DNA from: Notospermus geniculatus
Lineage: Eukaryota > Nemertea > Pilidiophora > Heteronemertea > Lineidae
Assembly: GCA_002633025.1 (NCBI GenBank)
Contig: NMRB01000131.1
Coordinates: 202,081 to 266,080, forward strand
Length of the DNA stretch: 64,000 bases
Direction of reading: 5' to 3'
Shown here: positions 57,788 to 64,000 of the stretch, piece after piece
How positions within the stretch are numbered: position 1 is the first letter of the stretch
Layout of the letters: each line of letters begins with the position of its first letter
Notes under the pieces: generated by a model
The model's input: only the letters and a program-made list of their open reading frames with translations
What the model was told of the DNA's origin: nothing
The model's database searches: none
Translations under genes and position numbers: made by a program

Positions 57788-59716
57788 TATATAGTCTACA
57801 AAGTGATAATCCCATTTTATCGCACTCGTTGTCGTTTTCGTACTCAGAGCCATTCTTACCCTCCCCTTTATCGATGATTATCCGTTTCGAGGATTAACGA
57901 CTTTCCTCTTGCTAAAATGACCTTTGTGTAAAAGTTTTAAAGGGCACACTTTGCATAGAAATCGCACTAGTGAACATCTAAACTATCAGGAGAAGCCACA
58001 ATAAATGTGATAAAAACAAAGCGGTCGTGTTTCTAATCCCGGTGTGTTGAATCTAAATGTCAGAAACTGCAGGTTTCCACTCACAGTTAAACATAAACCT
58101 GATAATACACATGTTCTAATGTATGGGTTCAGCAGCAGAAACTGTAGACGAGGAAATGACCTGTTGTTTCGAGATAGACAAAAAAGGATGGAATTACATC
58201 CCTCGGTGGAGGAAATGTCGCGTTTTATTTCAGATTGTTGGAACAGAACACAACAAAATGGGAAAGCAATGTTGAGTTGATCAGTGGAACGATATGTTGC
58301 AGACACATACCGAAACGATTTTAAAAAAATAATTTATTAAACAATATTATGATCAACTGGTTACATGTATTTAGTTTTACTTCGAACAACTCATTGGAAC
58401 GTATGTATGAAATTTCACAATAGCACTTAATAGCAAAAACTTCATTCTCGATTGCAAACAGCTGGTGTAAACCGGACTGTGCTGGCTATGGACCAAAGAT
58501 GAAACGTCTTGTCTATGTGGGCCTTGTTGATACCCGAGTGACATTGTTGAGAAATATTATATCACTTATGCGCACGTAGACTTGTAGAGTAGGCCTTTAT
58601 GTTTTATATGGGATATTCCCTGTATTTAGTTTCTGAAAATCTACGTTGGTACATACATGTCCATCGATACGCAACGTATCCGTGCTTGCAGCAGCGATCT
58701 CAAAGCAACTTTCAGTTGAAACAAGCTGCAATATAGCTCCTTGTTTAGAGGACGCCACAACACCCATGCCCAGGAGCAGCACAATTGGAAATCACCCACT
58801 TAATGTCTTATCGATATTGCGATACTTACAGTTAGATTCTGGAGTTGATATTTGGTCCAGGTTTCCTGTTAATTACCCAGCCACGACCAATCGCTATCAT
58901 TTCGACCGCACTACCGCACCTCGGGATAGGCAATACCCCTCATTTCCTTTGATGGGAGTAGTATGGTTACATACAGTGGCAACGAAGCCAATAAAGGCCA
59001 TTCGCCCTTCTTACCTTATTCATGGGATGCATCGAAGCAACTTCTCAGACCAATCTATCGGAAACAGGCGAAATAAGACGGATGCCGACAAACCTGGGTG
59101 AATTACCAATGTACACCTAATTGGAAAGGGCCGAATTGATGTACACTATATGTACATTTCTTTGTTTGTCGTATACATGTGTACGTTAATATTAAAGGGT
59201 TTATAAAATCGTCCCGCTAACTGTAACACTAACGTTATCGTTATTTTTTACATTGCAAATGTACGATGTCAGAAGTACACGTAATTGTAGCGTTAGCGTT
59301 TCGTGATATTCGTGAGTTTAAGAAATCGCTTCGTTAATGATCACACTAATTTCGTTGTGTCCAGAAAATTATATAATATATGAATAAATGGTGTGATGGA
59401 CCGCGCAACAAAAGTTGGTAAATAGTATTAAATATCCACAGTTGGTCATTCCCTGGGGATTCCAGCTGAGGCTCATATATCAGCTATCTTGATTAATACG
59501 AATCAATATTGGTTATCGGTCGTGGCTTATGGCTCAACGACAGGCGAGTTGTTCAAATTAAGGAGAGGCAAATGGTCAGTCGTCAGTAAATGTAACGACC
59601 AGTTAGATTTGCCCAAGACACCATACACCGAAATAATTAAGTGTCAGAATAGTTAACAAGATTAGACAGTAGTCACCAGTTCTTAGTGAAGGCACAAACG
59701 CTTACAGAGCAAAACG
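57788..59716. other. Gene-poor stretch with two long frames
   Basis: A 151-codon + frame (58646-59101) and a 61-codon - frame (58597-58782) overlap in antisense. On the - strand, AATCTAACT/GTAAGTATC near 58826 resembles a splice donor. The evidence is too thin to call an exon. Confidence 0.3.
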
Positions 59717-60185
59717 TGTTTTCTGTTAAAATTGAATTGAATTGTATACTAACACAAGTACTGACTTTAATTTTCAAGCTTATTCCCTTTGAAAAAAAAT
59801 AGTGATACGGTCGCCAAGTACGTGATCATGCAACCCTATGATCGTGACGTACATGAATGTAATACAAAATGTTGCCCCCTACGTGGTTTCTGTTAAAATT
59901 AGAGAAATGATGTTCATCCTCTACATGGTGACTTTGATTTTTCAAATTTCTCTCGTTGAAAGTAATTTTCGAATGACCCCAAATACATGATCAACTCCCT
60001 GTTATCATGAGATAAATATTTGTAATAAAAAGGAGGCCCGGACGAATATGCTTGTTGCTAAAATTGAAAGAAATGATATTTATCATCTACTAGTGACTTT
60101 TATCTTTTAAAGTTATTCCCGTTGAAAATAATTTACGACGCAAAATACGTGAGCAACCATTCGATAAAAAAATAACATATGAGCA
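59717..60185 (+). repeat. ~168-bp tandem repeat, three degenerate copies
   Basis: (T/G)TTGCTAAAATTG or TTTCTGTTAAAATT(G/A) starts each unit at about 59718, 59888 and 60054. The following GAAATGAT(G/A)TT(C/T)ATC, AC(T/A)(G)TGACTTT, TT(A)TTCCC(G)TTGAAA and ACGTGA/ACATGATCAAC words recur in order. The third copy ends near 60185. Confidence 0.75.
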
Positions 60186-61659
60186 AAGGATTTGACACAC
60201 TATCATGATAACGTCGTATTAATTGGGATTTTACCTCAACCCCATATTCAGTCACAAGACCTCAGACAGAAACACTGAAGTAAGATAAACAGCGCGGTCT
60301 TTGGATGACGTATTCCTGTCACAAAATTCCACTACATTCATCTTGCAACTTGAAACCATTCTTCCTCCACTGCACCACTTGAATGGGATCATTTTATAGG
60401 AAATTAAATTGCCGTGTGTTTGATAAACTGAAACAGATACGGGCTGTTTTCATTAGTCCCCGTCGACCTGAGATAACATCTGCATTCCGTATGCCGTAGT
60501 ACGACTTAAAATACATTTGCCTTACGATTATGGTAGGCGACGTTAACCATGCCATTAATAGGAAATATGGACAGTTTTATTTGAATTAATGTCTAGACAC
60601 TGATTCATTGGCTCTAACCAAACATAGCACAGAAATTATTGTCAGTAATAAAATATTTCGTGACAGTTAAAAATACGTGATACTTCTGCTGATGCCAAGG
60701 CACAAATTACATGTAACTTCCATGTACATGTACATGTAGGCCTATAAGTCGTCCAATCAGATCCAGCGTATCAACTTCTTCAAGAGTAGGGATCACTTGG
60801 TACTTCCTTTTTCAAATCGTTTTTGGTCATTATTGACTTATTCATTACTAGTAAGATAATAATCGATAAGAATTCTTGTTTTGGTATTGGTTAGTGTCTA
60901 GACATTAGTTCGGTAAATGACTGTCCATAATTCTCAAAGGTTTACTTCGCCTTTCATTTGAATGACTGTGCACACTAGACGTTGAAATAAGAAAAAAGTG
61001 TCTGTTTCCACTGACTGGCTCTCCGCTTCATCAACACACACAGGTATTCTAATATTTTTGCTTTCAATTGTACACAACTGATCAAGTTTTGACAGACGTT
61101 GATATCACCTGCAAAAGGCTTGCGTAAAAACTGCTTGACAAGAACAAAAGCTCACTTAGATGAAACTGGCACTGTTTACTCTAAAAACAACTTGTGGCAA
61201 ATTTCATATCATTCCCTCCTTTGGCGTGAAGGTGTGCTAGTTTACTCCGATCTCTTTATTGCATTTACTAAACTACGCCTGTGGGAATTCATGCCAGCGA
61301 TATCGACAAGCTTGCCCAATACGACCAAATCTGAATTGGATTAATTCGTCGATTTCTCCAATTCATTCTTTGACGGTGATAAGCCACACTGATAATAAAT
61401 TTCATCATCTGTCATAATTGCCAATGTTTTGGAATTAATCGTTTCCATGGCTACAACATCCTAACTTGATGGTCTGAAAATCCGTTACAAATATTAAAGA
61501 AAAACAAACACAATTTCATTTTAGGTAAAATTGTTTCCTTCAGAAATCAATGATTTACATGTATTACTATTCACTACAAACCGTATAACGTTAGTATCTC
61601 ACATTGATTGCAAAAGACTCATTTTGCCACTTGAATGCTACCTTTCCTTTCTGTGATCT
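60186..61659. other. Region without recognisable gene
   Basis: A TACATGTACATGTAGGCCTA run lies at about 60722-60742. The 81-codon frame at 61099-61344 is unsupported. Confidence 0.4.
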
Positions 61660-61769
61660 GGCTCCATGTTCATAAACCTACTCAAGTCAAAGTGTGATAC
61701 ATGTACTTATCTTTTATGTTGAACAAAGGATAAATGTCACACTGACTTAAGCAGTTTTATGAATATGTG
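61660..61769. mobile_element. ATTCATAAAACTACTTAAG MITE, copy 4
   Basis: GGCTCCATGTTCATAAACCT and CAGTTTTATGAATATG are the arms. The left arm carries an extra ATGTAC within TGATACATGTACTTATC. It is the first of a tandem pair. Confidence 0.8.
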
Positions 61770-61804
61770 TCAGGGTCCGTTTTATGAATATGTGTCAGGG
61801 TCCG
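61755..61804 (+). repeat. 25-bp direct duplication at the MITE junction
   Basis: The 25-base string starting TTTTATGAATATGTGTCAGG occurs twice back to back (61755-61779 and 61780-61804). It spans the end of one MITE copy and the start of the next, including the GGGTCCG cap. Confidence 0.95.
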
Positions 61805-61905
61805 TATTCATAAACATACTTAAGTCAAAGTGTGATACTTATCTTTTATGTTGAACAAAGGATAAGTGTGATACTACACTCAAGTAGTTTCATGAATGTG
61901 GACCC
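61798..61905. mobile_element. ATTCATAAAACTACTTAAG MITE, copy 5
   Basis: GGGTCCGTATTCATAAACAT with ACTTAAGTCAAAGTGTGAT pairs with TACACTCAAGTAGTTTCATG and AATGTGGACCC. It is the second member of the tandem pair. Confidence 0.85.
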
Positions 61906-62005
61906 AGAGGTTTAAGAATCAACCATGATTGGCAGGTCTCAGATTAATGCTGTTACCGAATTTACGAAAAGGTTTATAATAGATCAGTTTCGACACAGAA
62001 ATCCA

Positions 62006-62203
62006 TGTATTGTATAGTCTATGCAATAAGTGGTGGGCGCGGCGGAAAACCGAATTCACGCCAGCTCACTGCATATTGGGTTGAATGGGGAATTCAAAGG
62101 CCTTGGGTTGAATAACTAGGTATCCCAACACAACATGTATAATCAGTGATCTCGCGGGAATACGGTTTCCCGCCGCGGCTACTTGTCGCACAGATTACAG
62201 TAT
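62006..62203. mobile_element. TACTGTAATCTGTGC TIR element, complete copy
   Basis: GTCTATGCAATAAGTGGTGG, GCGCGGCGGAAAACCGAATT and CACGCCAGCTCACTG at the left match the complement of CAGTGATCTCGCGGGAATAC, GGTTTCCCGCCGCGGCTACT and TGTCGCACAGATTACAGTA. The arms are ~65 bp around a ~65-base centre. A solo end lies at 26521-26581. Confidence 0.8.
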
Positions 62204-63968
62204 TTGATGTGGTAGAGTACTAAATGTGTACATGCAAGACTATACGCTGCATTCAGTCAGGCGGTTCACCTGACAGTCAGACCCATGAACACTGCTGTAG
62301 CACTGATGTAGGCCGACTATTAACAGGCAAGGCTTCTTCTTTTATGGGATGGGAAAAGAACCTTCATTTTGCTAATCACACTAGCAACAGTTTTGCGTGC
62401 AAAATATTCGTTCCCACCAATTTGCTCATTGGCAACGTAACTCGGGATTTCTCTTCACTGATGCGATTATGGAGCCAAAGCAAACGTTTTTCATAATACT
62501 CTTAATTATAATGGATCTGGGGGCTTGTGAATATTCCCAATCATGCTATCGTCGGCCAGGTATCGTCCTTGGCCGAAAAGGCCAAAAGGAATCGAAATTG
62601 GGGCGAAAAATAACTAATATTAACCAACTGCAGGAAATAACCGCACACAGACTAATCTCCTTCGCTGTTAGTTTCCTAATCATTCAGCTTTGAAATAAAA
62701 ACGCATCTCGCTAAAAACCTCGGGAACTTCTTATCTCGCGAGATTTCGCGCATAAACTTGTTAATTTCGAAATAAGGCGATGATTTATTGATAATTATAT
62801 CGGAAATGGTGGTTAAGAAAAAATTAACGTGAAGCATTTTTTTAATGTCAATTTCCGCACGATCGTATTAAAACTGAGCTATGATGATTTAAACTGGTGT
62901 CGTGTGATCAAAATATCGACGGGGGACAGGTTGTACATTTCAACTCTTAGCAATTTCTCACCAATATTTTTTTGCATACGTAAATAGAATAATTTGCGAG
63001 GGCTGGCTACTTTGATGTATAAGAAAGAAATTTAACCAGGTTTTTCCACTTTAATTGAGACAACATAATATGAACTGTGCACTCACGTACAGTACATAAC
63101 CATATGCATGGATGTACAAAGTTTACTGATTACATAACTACATATGCATTGATGTCTGGTCCACGACTGACAGAACGCAGATTCGTACCACCGCGTCATC
63201 TATCGGCATATATTATAGTAAACATGTGGTAAAAGACTCAATCGTATGCAAATTAGTATTGTCGTCATATGGGTCCGAATAACCAATCAAATCGCGGAGA
63301 ATTTAACCAGGCGACTGGAGAACAGCCATTCAAAAGACCTATTAGTCGTGGATCGGGGAGCGGGTGGTCGTGTTCCTTCCTTTCTGAAGAAACACCTCCG
63401 GCTGTTTCGTAATTTGAAAGAATGTCGACAATGCTTACAGCAAGAAAAGCCAAATCTCGGACGTTGCGAATTGCAAACTCGCTAAACAATATTCTTCGTT
63501 ATTCAACATTTTCTGAAGCTTCTGGGCAATTTAAAAGTTTATCGTTCCAGGCGGAGAATGCTATTCCTGGGGAAACATTTGATTCTGCAATATTCCTTTT
63601 CTTTCTCCGCAAGCTATCTGAACAAAGGTAAACAAACAAAATCTAATGGTGGTAATTAAAAAAGACTGCCCACTTTGATGTATCACTTTGGGTCTTCCCA
63701 CTGTACGATATTGCAAACTAAGTTTCGTAACTTTCTTTTGAGATCAGAACAAGTTCCTAAAGATTTCTAGAAGCCATTTCGTGAATAAACTTTCTTGTCC
63801 GGGGGTACATCGTCAATCCGCGGAAATATTACTAAAACTAAAACATCCATGCGAATTTCAGCAGCCTAAGGCCCATACATGTGTAGTCAGTCGCACAAAT
63901 AAGCCTACTAATTGTCCCCCGGAGCCCTCGGAGGGGGACTTGAAAATACCGGCCGTCCGTGCGCCTAT
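62204..63968. other. Region with several unsupported frames
   Basis: Frames at 62224-62693 (+), 63246-63631 (+) and 63265-63489 (-) overlap. None shows a domain. The frame at 63422-63631 runs to AAAG/GTAAAC, a weak donor-like site. A TCCCCCGGAG...CTCGGAGGGGGA stem lies at about 63917-63940. Confidence 0.3.
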
Positions 63969-64000
63969 GCCGCTCGCCGCTCGCCGCTCGCCGCTCGCCA
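63969..64000 (+). repeat. 7-bp tandem repeat at the window end
   Basis: GCCGCTC is repeated four times and then continues GCCA at the last base, so the array probably extends beyond the window. Confidence 0.9.

Noticed and set aside
58646-59101. 151-codon + strand frame
   Set aside because: It overlaps an antisense frame, and no domain or splice structure is seen. A frame of this length is not rare in 64 kb of six-frame translation.

Overview
This is eukaryotic, non-coding-rich genomic DNA, most likely from a marine invertebrate. I lean towards an ambulacrarian (echinoderm or hemichordate) or amphioxus, at low confidence. The reasons are moderate AT content, no long uninterrupted coding regions or operons, at least one plausible exon with a consensus splice donor, a tRNA-derived SINE head, and very many short non-autonomous DNA transposons (MITEs). 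The palindromes TACATGTA and TAGGCCTA also recur, often fused. The assembly has one gap of N (13465-14321) and single N bases at 16956 and 23716.

The window is close to a gene desert. The only coding exon I would defend is at 35030-35261 on the + strand. It is a first exon with a signal peptide, two N-glycosylation sequons and basic processing-like sites, ending at a good splice donor. I do not recognise the family. A weaker, disrupted coding-like stretch lies on the - strand at 53525-53954. All other open frames of 60-190 codons look like chance or repeat-borne frames. No reverse transcriptase, transposase, tyrosine recombinase or structural RNA gene is visible.

Repeats dominate the left part (1-13464). 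They include a TA-flanked palindromic MITE (214-344), an inverted repeat at 2821-3152, a 51-bp palindrome inside a GGTGTAA-ended element (6668-6903), an eight-copy ~53-bp tandem array (about 7990-8412), several TIR elements (9317-12411), and a MULE-like element with 10-bp target duplications (11156-11461). The middle part (14322-35000) has nested transposons (19118-19604 and 24114-24444), a diverged 217-bp tandem duplication (22691-23110), two abutting MITEs (28694-28908) and a CCAAT-containing minisatellite split by another TIR element (32331-33090). The right part (35000-64000) has the candidate exon with a ~45-bp repeat array in its presumed intron, more MITEs, a ~168-bp triplicated tandem (59717-60185), a SINE head (54811-54960) and a tandem pair of one MITE family (61660-61905).

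The most notable pattern is a set of about ten MITE types with unrelated palindromic stems that share a GGGCC-type terminal cap, usually followed by an A/T-rich word and a short purine-rich motif. The window also holds an unusually complete insertion record: filled and empty sites of the same element, nested insertions with target-site duplications of 2, 3, 5 and 10 bp, and solo or truncated ends. The elements do not form a pathway. Together they record several waves of non-autonomous DNA transposition in a gene-poor region.
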